Assembly (NCBI GenBank): GCA_036272735.1 | Contig: DATAYF010000139.1 | Coordinates: 1-11,690 of the forward strand | Reading direction: 5' to 3' | From: DATAYF01 sp036272735 | GTDB lineage: Bacteria > Chloroflexota > Ktedonobacteria > Ktedonobacterales > Ktedonobacteraceae | Length of the DNA: 11,690 nt | Shown: piece after piece, positions 1 to 6,344 of the stretch | Layout: each line of letters begins with the position of its first letter | Numbering within the stretch: the stretch's first letter is position 1 | Notes under the pieces: generated by a model | The model's input: the letters and a program-made list of their open reading frames with translations, nothing else | What the model was told of the DNA's origin: nothing | The model's database searches: none | Program-made: the position numbers and the translations under genes

Positions 1-45
1 ACGAAGTATTAAATGGGGCTATGTATAGCGAGATTGCTCACCTTG

Positions 46-597
46 CTAGGTGCTGGACACAATGGGTAGTTGGAAGAATTTGGCAAACGCCTGGGCTCGT
101 TCACCGGCATCGAGAAGCGTGAGGCCAGAGGCGCGACCGTCAGAGAGGACGAGATCACCCACCTCTTGAAAGCCCGCTTTACCAATACCACGAGCAGACG
201 ACTCATTATCGGGCGCATAGCCAATCCAAAAGCGCTCGACCGACTGTTCCTGGCGCAAAATAAATTGAAGGAGACGCGGATAAATACCACGCCCGCGCCA
301 TTCAGGAAGCGTCTTAAAATCCCATAGATAACGGTTGTGCGGAGTGATCGGAAAAAATAATTGAATCTCGCCAATACGTCCCTCTTGCGCAGCCACCCAG
401 CCATAGGCCGCCGGAACATCGCCCATGAAAGCAAGATAGAGCTGATTTTCCGTCTGAAAACGGATGTCAACAGCATGCTCAGGAAGGTCAGCAAGCTGGG
501 CAATTAATTGCGTATCCGTCGAGAGTTTGGCCGAGAATGTGGGCAAAGGCGAGAGATCTGGCAAGGGATCCCCACGCCACCAGGTTCCGAATGGCAT
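46..597 (-). CDS. GNAT-family N-acetyltransferase
   Basis: Predicted 183-residue acetyl-CoA-dependent N-acetyltransferase; the substrate cannot be told from sequence. The GNAT signature is visible in the C-terminal half: a beta strand (LWDFKTLPEWR, about 91-101) leads into the pyrophosphate-binding loop RGRGIY (101-106) and the following helix, matching the R/Q-x-x-G-x-G/A motif. A motif-B-like segment, NESSARGIGKAGFQEVG (131-147), has the typical N..A..-Y/F-x-K-x-GF arrangement. The N-terminal 50 residues are less recognisable. I chose the ATG at 595-597 because AGGAGGT (609-615) lies 11 nt upstream of it; the frame stays open to 750, but that stretch runs through the promoter and into the terminator hairpin. 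It is a single gene with its own promoter, separated from the MFS gene by a terminator. The family call is firm and the biological role is unknown. Confidence 0.85.
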   Translation of the reverse strand: MPFGTWWRGDPLPDLSPLPTFSAKLSTDTQLIAQLADLPEHAVDIRFQTENQLYLAFMGDVPAAYGWVAAQEGRIGEIQLFFPITPHNRYLWDFKTLPEWRGRGIYPRLLQFILRQEQSVERFWIGYAPDNESSARGIGKAGFQEVGDLVLSDGRASGLTLLDAGERAQAFAKFFQLPIVSST

Positions 598-630
598 AGA
601 AAATGTGTACCTCCTAATGATGACATTGAA

Positions 631-659
631 AGTATACCCGATACGGTGCCAAAAAACAA
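631..659 (-). promoter_or_regulatory. Predicted promoter of the GNAT gene
   Basis: On the minus strand a good -10 (TATACT, 631-636) is preceded at 17 bp by TTGTTT (654-659), a weak -35. The start of transcription would fall near 624, leaving a short leader that contains the AGGAGGT ribosome-binding site. The -10 is convincing and the -35 is not. Confidence 0.45.
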
Positions 660-725
660 CGTGTATTGAAACCTGGAAGTATGGTTCAGGAATGCACGGC
701 GTGACACGGTCGCTCGTTTTATCCC

Positions 726-780
726 AAAGAGAGAAGGCCAGGAAAAACACGTTCCGAGTTTTTCCTGGCCTTCTCTCTTT
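726..780 (-). terminator. Perfect 22-bp inverted-repeat terminator
   Basis: Arms 726-747 and 759-780 are perfectly complementary over 22 bp with an 11-nt loop (748-758). The stem has a GC core (GGCCAGG) flanked by A/T runs. On the plus strand the arm runs into TTTTT; on the minus strand the stem ends in TTT and then GGGATAAAA. It lies 18 nt past the stop codon of the MFS exporter and upstream of the GNAT promoter, so its useful role is to end exporter transcription before the GNAT gene. It could act in both directions. Confidence 0.8.
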
Positions 781-798
781 TTGTGGGGAGTATCTTGC

Positions 799-2181
799 CT
801 ATTTCATCTCTCGTACGTCACGCACAAGCAGCGGGAGAAAGTTGGTGGAAAGAGCCAGCACTCCCCCCAGGATAAAGACCATGGCTGGCCCCAGTCGATC
901 AGTTAACACGCCTCCCAGGGCTTGAGAGACGGGGATCGAGGTAAGCGATCCAAGCATAGTCAGGCTGATCACACGCCCTAGTTTGTCTCCTGGAACCATC
1001 TCCTGCAACATGGTAAACCAGTTGGTGTTGAAGAAAGCACCACTAAAACCAAACATGGCGCTCGCTACTGGCCCGGCGACGAGAAAAGCCGTGTGTGACC
1101 AGGGCAGCCCAAACAGAACGATACCAGCCCCAGCCGGGATCAGGGAGAGATATGAGATCAGACCTCGCTTCTTCAGACGTTTCGTCTGACCCACTAGCCC
1201 CAGGCCCAGCAGCGAACCCACCGCCCCGGTAGAGCTAATGAGTCCAAACAGCCATGCTCCTTGACCGTAGACATCATGAATCAGCTTGGGCATAGCGACC
1301 GTGATCGATCCGGCCATTCCGATACTGCCTACCGAAAGGCAGAGGATGCTCACCCAGAGCCAGCGCGAACTCCTGATATACAAGAGTCCTTCCCGCACAT
1401 CCACAATAACGCCAGCGATACCACGCCGCTGTTCTTCCGCTTTTCCCACTTCCTGCCAATTCCAACTTGCTATGCTCTCTTCCTCCGCATCCTTCTCTAT
1501 CGCACTGTCTCCGCTGGCGACTGGTACGCGTTCGCCTTCTGGCGTGCTCACCTGCCAGGGATTTGATTGTACATGGCGCTCCGGGATCTGCACGGACAGC
1601 AGGAAGGCCACCGAGAGCAAGAAGCTCAAGCCATTCAGGGCAAAGACGCCCATCGGGCTGATCAGGGCAATCAGGCCAGCACCCAGGACAGGTCCGATTA
1701 ACTGCGTCAGGGTTTGACTGACAGAAACCAGGGCATTGGCCGAGGGCAGGTCGTCTTTTTCCACCAGGTCGGGCGTAATAGCCAGGACCGCCGGCGTAAA
1801 AAAGCCGTCCACCAGGCCAAAAATCAGTGATTCGATGAGCAGGTGCCAGAATTGTAGCAGGCCCGCAAAGCCCAGAATGCTGATCAGTAGCACGACTACG
1901 CCGCGTCCACCATCGGACCAGAGGATAATCATCCGGCGTGGCAAACGGTCCGCCATCACACCCCCAATGAGCAGAAAGACCAGGCGAGGGATCGTCGAGG
2001 CCACCAGCACAAGACCCATGGCCGTGCCTGAATGGGTCATCAGGAGCACTTGCCAGGCCAGCGCGATATAAAAGATGCCATCACCCAGTCCAGAGAGACT
2101 CTGCCCGATCCAGACCAGGGCATAGGGCCGCGACTTCAGGGCGCGTGCAAAACGCATATGCGTCATAAAAGCAGTTATCAT
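799..2181 (-). CDS. MFS exporter, DHA3 (macrolide efflux-like) type
   Basis: Predicted 460-residue inner-membrane, proton-driven drug or metabolite exporter of the major facilitator superfamily. It starts with RALKSRPYALVWIGQSLSGLGD, the usual opening of the DHA3 (MefA-like) group. Motif A is seen as GGVMADRLPRR (73-83) between TM2 and TM3, and an LIGPVLGAGL segment (161-170) resembles antiporter motif C in TM5. About twelve hydrophobic segments can be counted. The central cytoplasmic loop (about 199-255) is long, hydrophilic and acidic. I prefer the ATG at 2179-2181, which has AAGGGG some 13 nt upstream; an in-frame ATG at 2293-2295 would add 38 residues but has no ribosome-binding site, and ATGs at 2166 and 2157 are also possible. 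It is divergent from the tandem MerR regulator at 2513, which is its likely controller. The transported compound is unknown. Confidence 0.85.
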   Translation of the reverse strand: MITAFMTHMRFARALKSRPYALVWIGQSLSGLGDGIFYIALAWQVLLMTHSGTAMGLVLVASTIPRLVFLLIGGVMADRLPRRMIILWSDGGRGVVVLLISILGFAGLLQFWHLLIESLIFGLVDGFFTPAVLAITPDLVEKDDLPSANALVSVSQTLTQLIGPVLGAGLIALISPMGVFALNGLSFLLSVAFLLSVQIPERHVQSNPWQVSTPEGERVPVASGDSAIEKDAEEESIASWNWQEVGKAEEQRRGIAGVIVDVREGLLYIRSSRWLWVSILCLSVGSIGMAGSITVAMPKLIHDVYGQGAWLFGLISSTGAVGSLLGLGLVGQTKRLKKRGLISYLSLIPAGAGIVLFGLPWSHTAFLVAGPVASAMFGFSGAFFNTNWFTMLQEMVPGDKLGRVISLTMLGSLTSIPVSQALGGVLTDRLGPAMVFILGGVLALSTNFLPLLVRDVREMK

Positions 2182-2399
2182 ATAAGACAAAAATCCCCTT
2201 TTCCGCCACTCATGCCTGGCCTGCTCTCGTATGTCGTGCGAGATGGGCAGGTTGGAAGAGTGAGCGACATATCCTTTTATAAGCAGATCTACCATTCAGG
2301 TGCATGCATGCGTTGTAATCCAGGCTGGCCAGGCTTTTTTCTGGATCACACGTCTACTGTATAACACAGATGCACAATTGGAGAGTTAGACAGCACACA

Positions 2400-2438
2400 G
2401 AGCCTGTACATGGACGCGATAAAGTTACATTCAGGCTC
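2400..2438. promoter_or_regulatory. Candidate MerR operator: GAGCCTG-N25-CAGGCTC
   Basis: In the region between the divergent exporter and regulator genes, GAGCCTG (2400-2406) and CAGGCTC (2432-2438) form a perfect 7-bp inverted pair whose half-sites are 32 bp apart, about three helical turns. Two more CAGGCT copies lie at 2321-2326 and 2330-2335. The right half overlaps the predicted -35 of the regulator promoter, which would suit autoregulation. This is inferred from position and repetition only. Confidence 0.35.
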
Positions 2439-2464
2439 GACTTTCTTGTTCAATGTGGTATAAA
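2437..2464 (+). promoter_or_regulatory. Predicted promoter of the tandem MerR gene
   Basis: TCGACT (2437-2442) and TATAAA (2459-2464) are separated by 16 bp, giving a moderate sigma70-type promoter about 50 nt upstream of the start codon. The leader also contains an imperfect dyad, TAGA-AGCC-TCTA. No convincing exporter promoter was found on the opposite strand. Confidence 0.35.
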
Positions 2465-2512
2465 GAAAGCCGGAGATCTATAGAAGCCTCTATTAGCGCT
2501 TGAGGATTTTAC

Positions 2513-3238
2513 ATGACAGCTCATACCTATCTGCGTACCATAGATCTGGCCCAGGCCGGAGGTATAAGCGTCCAACAGGTGCGCAACTATGAAGCCAGTG
2601 GCTTTATACCGCCAGCCGAACGCAGTCCAGGCGGCTATCGCCTCTATACGCAGCAACATCTTGTTGCGCTCAAAACCGCCCGCAGCCTGGTCGCTGGCTA
2701 TGGCTGGCAGCGGACACCAGCAATCATGCTGGCGCTTCACCAGGGCAACCTTTCAGACGCGCTCGCGTTGATAGACGCGCACCATGCCGGGCTTGCCAGC
2801 AAACGTCTCCAGGTTGAACAGACGCTGGTAGCCTTGCGTACATTGGCCGCGCAATCCGCTCCTTTGTCTGGTACGCGCCATGCCCAACGGTTCCGGGTGG
2901 GAGAGGCGGCCAAACAGGTGGGCGTGCGGGTCTCAGCTCTGCATTTTTGGGAACAGCAGGGCCTGCTGCATCCACAACGTGACCAGAGCAGCCGCTACCG
3001 CCTCTATGACGAGCAACAGATGCGCCGCCTGCGCGTGGTGGTCCTGCTCAGGGAGGCGGGTTACGACTTCAACACGATCCTACCGGTGCTAGACGAGCTG
3101 GCGGAGGGTAGGCCAGAAAAAGCCATCGTGGCGGTGGAGAAGAGGCGCGAGGAGCTGACGCGGACAAGCTGGGTGTGTATTGAAGCATTGGCCTTACTGC
3201 AGCGCTATGTGAGCGAATTTTTGAGCTTATCCATATAG
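2513..3238 (+). CDS. Transcriptional regulator with two tandem MerR-type units
   Basis: Predicted 241-residue cytoplasmic DNA-binding regulator. Two complete MerR-type winged helix-turn-helix domains are visible. The first (about 7-65) contains LRTIDLAQAGGISVQQVRNYE and the wing GGYRLYTQQHL. The second (about 127-186) contains FRVGEAAKQVGVRVSALHFWE and the wing SRYRLYDEQQM. Each is followed by an alpha-helical stretch (about 70-115 and 187-235) like the MerR dimerisation helix, so the whole unit appears duplicated with a 120-residue period. An ordinary MerR protein has one unit and works as a dimer; here one chain could supply both. There is no cysteine-rich metal site or recognisable drug-binding domain at the end, so the effector is unknown. 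The ATG at 2513 has GAGG (2502-2505) 7 nt upstream. It is divergent from the MFS exporter, which is probably its target. Confidence 0.85.
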   Translation: MTAHTYLRTIDLAQAGGISVQQVRNYEASGFIPPAERSPGGYRLYTQQHLVALKTARSLVAGYGWQRTPAIMLALHQGNLSDALALIDAHHAGLASKRLQVEQTLVALRTLAAQSAPLSGTRHAQRFRVGEAAKQVGVRVSALHFWEQQGLLHPQRDQSSRYRLYDEQQMRRLRVVVLLREAGYDFNTILPVLDELAEGRPEKAIVAVEKRREELTRTSWVCIEALALLQRYVSEFLSLSI

Positions 3239-3346
3239 TTCCTTCTCTTTGTCAGGCTCAAATATACTGCCCCTTATCGCTTTGCGGAAGAGCTTCCACC
3301 AGACTATTTTGCTCTTTCATGCGAAAAAAAGCCTGATCTATCTTAC

Positions 3347-3577
3347 AAGGTGTCGGACAAGGTGTCGGAGTGAAGTTGCTTCTCCTCCCTCTTCTATGGC
3401 CGATTTACGAAGGGCATCGGGGGTGTCGGAGTAACATTTTCCCTTATCGTTTATGGGTAAAGGGGGAAATGCCTCTCCGACATCCCCGACACCTTCGACA
3501 CCTTATCTAGATAGCGCTACAAGCCTCTTCATAGGTTTTTTTCACTCCGACATCTTACTCGACACCCTCCGACACCC
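3347..3577. repeat. Inverted array of GGTGTCGGAG-like repeats (gene-free region 3239-3733)
   Basis: Nine copies or near-copies of GGTGTCGGAG occupy this gene-free stretch. Three are in plus orientation: a tandem 12-bp pair AAGGTGTCGGAC / AAGGTGTCGGAG (3347-3370) and one at 3422-3431. Six are in minus orientation, seen as CTCCGACA..., CCCGACACC and TCGACACC, at 3475-3504 and 3545-3577. The plus copies all lie to the left and the minus copies to the right, so the array is roughly an inverted repeat. GTCGGAGTGAA (3364-3374) is the complement of TTCACTCCGAC (3541-3551), giving outer arms, and an inner hairpin sits at 3413-3493. I see no transposase or direct target repeats. It may be a non-autonomous mobile element, a protein-binding array or a structured RNA; the sequence does not decide. 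Confidence 0.7.
3413..3493. repeat. Inner long imperfect hairpin of the repeat array
   Basis: The segment 3413-3431 matches the reverse complement of 3475-3493 at 16 of 19 positions. Inside it, CATTTTCCCTT (3435-3445) pairs with AAGGGGGAAATG-like sequence (3461-3471) over about 11 bp including two G-T pairs. Together they make a nearly continuous stem of about 30 bp with a 15-nt loop. Confidence 0.6.
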
Positions 3578-3668
3578 TGCCAGCGATTGAAGCACGACAT
3601 ATACCCACGCGAATCTCTGGCCTTGCGCTAACGCTCAGTGCGCTTTTTCATTATTGGGTTTCAATAAC

Positions 3669-3698
3669 TTGACAATAATTAACCTCTTTATCTATACT
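3669..3698 (+). promoter_or_regulatory. Strong sigma70-type promoter of the short LacI-type gene
   Basis: A consensus -35, TTGACA (3669-3674), and a near-consensus -10, TATACT (3693-3698), are 18 bp apart. This is the best promoter in the window and lies about 35 nt upstream of the HTH-only gene. Confidence 0.75.
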
Positions 3699-3700
3699 CT

Positions 3701-3716
3701 AGTTAAACGCTAAACT
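3701..3716. promoter_or_regulatory. LacI/GalR-type operator just after the -10
   Basis: AGTTAAACGCTAAACT equals its own reverse complement at 12 of 16 positions and is centred on CG (3708-3709), as LacI/GalR-family operators are. It covers the predicted transcription start of the gene at 3734, the classic place for autorepression. No close second copy was found in the window. Confidence 0.5.
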
Positions 3717-3733
3717 AAACATAAGGGTAGAGA

Positions 3734-3898
3734 ATGACTACTTTGCACAGCGTTGCGCAACTGGCGAACGTTACATCAACGACTGTTTCGAATGTAATTC
3801 GAGGTAAAGGTTACGTTGGCGAAGCAACACGCAAACGCGTGCTGGCAGCAATTGAAAAATTGGGCTATCGTCCAAATCTACTCACTCTACATAAATAA
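3734..3898 (+). CDS. LacI-family DNA-binding domain only (54 residues), truncated or stand-alone
   Basis: This short ORF starts MTTLHSVAQLANVTSTTVSN and continues to GYRPNLLTLHK before a TAA. It is a textbook LacI-family N-terminus: helix 1 (LHSVAQLA), recognition helix (STTVSNVI), third helix (ATRKRVLAAIEKLG) and the GYRPN motif that precedes the hinge helix. Normal LacI proteins have about 330-340 residues, with a periplasmic-binding-protein-like core for effector binding and dimerisation; none of that is present here in any frame. The last residues depart from the usual hinge sequence, which suggests a deletion joined this start to the end of the neighbouring operon. It has AAGGG (3724-3728) near the ATG, a strong promoter and an operator, so it may still be expressed. 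Its last 12 nt overlap the convergent glycosidase gene. It is either a degraded local regulator or a functional minimal HTH protein. Confidence 0.7.
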   Translation: MTTLHSVAQLANVTSTTVSNVIRGKGYVGEATRKRVLAAIEKLGYRPNLLTLHK

Positions 3899-5227
3899 GG
3901 CTCCCAGGTACAACATTGCCGAGGTTGTCCATGCTTGAACAGAACAGGCATCGGAGTAATCCGCCAGAAACCATTTTTCCGCGATGCGATGCGAACGCAA
4001 CCAGTGCGCGGGCTGCACCGTATACAGCTCCACCGGCCCTGTAAAAGCTCGGATGGCGCTCAAGATAGCGTTGGCAAGGTAACGAGCGTCCTCGGTAAAA
4101 CCGTAGCGCTGCAAACCGCTCACGATGATGGCATTATCAAAAGGCCAGATGGAACCGCAGTGATATTTCAGCGGATTGTAGAAATACGCCTGCTCGGAAA
4201 GTGTGCGTATACCCCAGGAGGTCAGCATATCAGGCTGCGCCAGACGTTGCCATACGTGTTCCGCCTGCTCTCGCGCGAGGCACCCGCTCCACAGCAAATG
4301 ACCTATGTTGGATGAGACAACTTCTATAGGATTTTTCTCCGCGTCCAGCGCCATAGCAGGAACGTGCTCATGCGCAAATCGGAATTGTTGCAACCCATGC
4401 AGCAGACCATCCATGCGTCGACGAATCTCGGCTTCGCGAGCGGCATCGAGGGCTCGCCGCCGTTGCGCCATCTCAAGGTACGCGTCATAAGCGGCCCAGG
4501 CGTAGCCCTGCACCTCAACCCAGGCCAGGGGATGCTCGAGGACGGCATGCTCACGGGATCGTATCGAATCACCACTATCTTTCCATACCTGGTTATTGAG
4601 TCCGAAACCGTCGGGATTGCGGTTCTGGTATTCGACCCGCCCATCGTGATCGAGATCGGACCACGCAAGCATCCATTGCAACGCGGCCTCGACGCTGGGC
4701 CATAGCTCTGCCAATAAGACTGCATCATCGAAAAAGCTGGTCACTCGCGCCACTGTGCAGACATAGAGGAACGTTGCATCGAACGAGCCATAATAACGCC
4801 CATTGCCATCCGCCACGGGCCAGTGTGCAGCGCGCATATTCTGCGGAACAGGATTCCAGTACTCGTGCACGATACGACCCGGCTGCTCATCGTTGAAATC
4901 GTTCACGACCTGCCCTTGCAGGCTCGCCAATCCGCGCAGAACGGTGGTGGCAAAGTCCTGTAACCAGGCAGGATAAGCCAGGGTGAAAGCTGGCCTATGT
5001 CCACTGTTACGCTCCTGCTCTCGCAATGTACGCTCAGCCTCTAGCGCCAACATGACCGTCCAAAGAGAGTCGCGGCCAAAGATCGCGTAAAAGTGGTCGT
5101 CTGGCCCACTGGCAGTGACGCCCAGTGGTGTTTGTAATGATTGTAGTGCCGTCAGTGTTTTCTGCCAGAAATTCTGCAATTCCTCGCCCTCAAGCGCGGG
5201 AATAGTATGCAGTTCCGCTAATTTCAA
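3887..5227 (-). CDS. Short glycogen-debranching-type glycosidase (amylo-alpha-1,6-glucosidase-like)
   Basis: Predicted cytoplasmic (alpha/alpha)6-barrel glycosidase of about 446 residues, likely acting on alpha-glucosidic oligosaccharides. Motifs match the glycogen-debranching C-terminal family: FGRDSLWT (50-57), GRIVHEYW (117-124), NQVWKDSGDS (212-221, with the conserved WKDS), EVQGYAWAA (238-246), SNIGHLLWSG (306-315), WGIRTLS (338-344) and CGSIWPFDNA (357-366). I chose a TTG start at 5225-5227, with AAGGA some 10 nt upstream, because the product then begins shortly before the barrel, as in the short family members that lack the usual N-terminal beta domain. The frame stays open to a GTG at 5365, but that stretch translates a hairpin repeat and has no ribosome-binding site. 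It is the last gene of the sugar operon, 208 nt after the second permease. Substrate specificity is uncertain. Confidence 0.8.
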   Translation of the reverse strand: MKLAELHTIPALEGEELQNFWQKTLTALQSLQTPLGVTASGPDDHFYAIFGRDSLWTVMLALEAERTLREQERNSGHRPAFTLAYPAWLQDFATTVLRGLASLQGQVVNDFNDEQPGRIVHEYWNPVPQNMRAAHWPVADGNGRYYGSFDATFLYVCTVARVTSFFDDAVLLAELWPSVEAALQWMLAWSDLDHDGRVEYQNRNPDGFGLNNQVWKDSGDSIRSREHAVLEHPLAWVEVQGYAWAAYDAYLEMAQRRRALDAAREAEIRRRMDGLLHGLQQFRFAHEHVPAMALDAEKNPIEVVSSNIGHLLWSGCLAREQAEHVWQRLAQPDMLTSWGIRTLSEQAYFYNPLKYHCGSIWPFDNAIIVSGLQRYGFTEDARYLANAILSAIRAFTGPVELYTVQPAHWLRSHRIAEKWFLADYSDACSVQAWTTSAMLYLGALFM

Positions 5228-5281
5228 CGTTCCGTCATCCTTTTCTAGTAAACGCGATGTGCAAGTTTCTCGAAGCGGGGT

Positions 5282-5352
5282 CCAGGGACGGCAGCCCCTG
5301 GCGGGGTGTGGGGTGTCCCCAATTACTCTTTCTCCTTGCCGCCGAAGGCGGC
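5282..5352. repeat. GC-rich multi-hairpin intergenic repeat
   Basis: Three small hairpins lie in a row between the second permease and the debranching-type gene: CCAGGG/CCCTGG (5282-5287/5296-5301), GGGG/CCCC (5310-5313/5317-5320) and GCCGCC/GGCGGC (5338-5343/5347-5352). On the minus-strand RNA the last one reads as a stem closed by a C(UUCG)G tetraloop. The composition differs from the genes around it. It resembles dispersed intergenic repeats that I associate from memory with Ktedonobacterales; copy number cannot be tested here. There is no U-run, so it is not an obvious terminator. Confidence 0.5.
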
Positions 5353-5435
5353 GAAAAACATGCACGTCGGGTCAGTAAAGCATAAGAGCTTACGCGTGTT
5401 TTTGAAATGTGGTTTTACTATTCTCGCAGTATCAG

Positions 5436-6332
5436 CTAGCCTTTCATGCCTGCTGATGCGACGCCTTCAATGAAGAAGCGCTGGAAAATGAAGAAGACAA
5501 TTAATATTGGAATGGTATTGAACATCGAGCCAGCGAGCAGCAAATTGTACTCGGTATAGTGCGCCCCTTTGAAGAAGAGCAGCCCGATGGGAAGCGTATA
5601 CATATTGGGGCTATTGAGCACCAGCAGAGACCAGCTAAACTCGTTCCACGCGCCCTGGAAGCTCAAAATAGCTACCGCAGTCAGAGCTGGTTTCACCAGG
5701 GGGAGTATGATCTGGCAGTATGTGCGCCAACGCGAGGCTCCATCAATGATTGCCGCCTCCTCGACCTCACGTGGCAGCCCCTTCATGAACTGAATCATGA
5801 GGAACACGGAAAAGGGCTGGGCCATATACGGCAAAAAGAGCGCGAAGTAGGTGTTGACAAGGTGCAGGTCGTTGACAATCAAAAATTTCGGGATCATGGT
5901 AATCGGCAGCGGAATAAGCATTACCCCCAGCGTCACCAGAAGTATGACTTTACGACCAGGAAAATGTAGCCGGGAGACTGCATAGCCCGCCATCGACGAA
6001 AATAAGACGTTGAAGGCCATTACTACGATAGCAAAAATGAACGAATTCAAGAGCCAGCGCAAGAAATCCCCATTGCCCAGGATGGTCGCGTAGTTACTCA
6101 ATGTCCAGGGGTTCGGAATGAGCGAGGGCGGATAGTCCAGGATGTGTGAAAACGTCTTGAACGACGAAAGAAACGAAAAAATGAACGGCATGAGCGATGT
6201 GAACGTAAATAGCAGCAGGATAACGTACACCACGATGTCGGTTGGTCTGAGGCGGCGGCGCGGCTTCGCAACAGCAGTTTTTTTCACTGGTATAGATTCT
6301 ATGCCTACCTGACTGGCTTGTACTTGTGCCAT
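5436..6332 (-). CDS. Sugar ABC transporter permease, MalG type (CUT1)
   Basis: Predicted 298-residue inner-membrane permease, one half of the channel of a carbohydrate ABC importer. After a basic N-terminus (KPRRRLRP, 23-30) come about six membrane segments, beginning with VVYVILLLFTFTSLMPFIFS. The EAA loop that docks the ATPase is clear: EEAAIIDGAS (191-200) followed by ILPLVKPAL (209-217). The protein ends in EGVASAGMKG, like MalG-type proteins. The ATG at 6330-6332 has AAAGGAG 7 nt upstream, overlapping the stop codon of the upstream permease gene; the two genes are only 12 nt apart and surely cotranscribed and translationally linked. It should pair with the MalF-type protein upstream. The substrate is inferred from the neighbouring glycosidases as an oligosaccharide, probably an alpha-glucoside. 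Confidence 0.93.
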   Translation of the reverse strand: MAQVQASQVGIESIPVKKTAVAKPRRRLRPTDIVVYVILLLFTFTSLMPFIFSFLSSFKTFSHILDYPPSLIPNPWTLSNYATILGNGDFLRWLLNSFIFAIVVMAFNVLFSSMAGYAVSRLHFPGRKVILLVTLGVMLIPLPITMIPKFLIVNDLHLVNTYFALFLPYMAQPFSVFLMIQFMKGLPREVEEAAIIDGASRWRTYCQIILPLVKPALTAVAILSFQGAWNEFSWSLLVLNSPNMYTLPIGLLFFKGAHYTEYNLLLAGSMFNTIPILIVFFIFQRFFIEGVASAGMKG

Positions 6333-6344
6333 GGAATTGCTCCT

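Noticed and set aside
598..750. N-terminal extension of the GNAT protein
   Set aside because: It would translate through the promoter and a terminator arm; the strong AGGAGGT belongs to the ATG at 597.
464..925. 153-codon plus-strand ORF
   Set aside because: It is antisense to the GNAT and MFS genes and runs through the terminator; no family resemblance.
2182..2295. 38-residue N-terminal extension of the MFS protein
   Set aside because: The upstream ATG has no ribosome-binding site and the segment does not look like the usual start of the family; it remains possible.
3249..3434. 61-codon plus-strand ORF in the repeat region
   Set aside because: It translates the repeat array, has no good ribosome-binding site and no recognisable domain.
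3347..3577. CRISPR array
   Set aside because: Repeats are only about 10 bp, spacers are 2-50 bases and irregular, orientation switches midway, and no cas genes are near.
3621..3645. Terminator-like GCGC...GCGC followed by TTTTT
   Set aside because: The stem is only about 4 bp and would not be stable enough to call.
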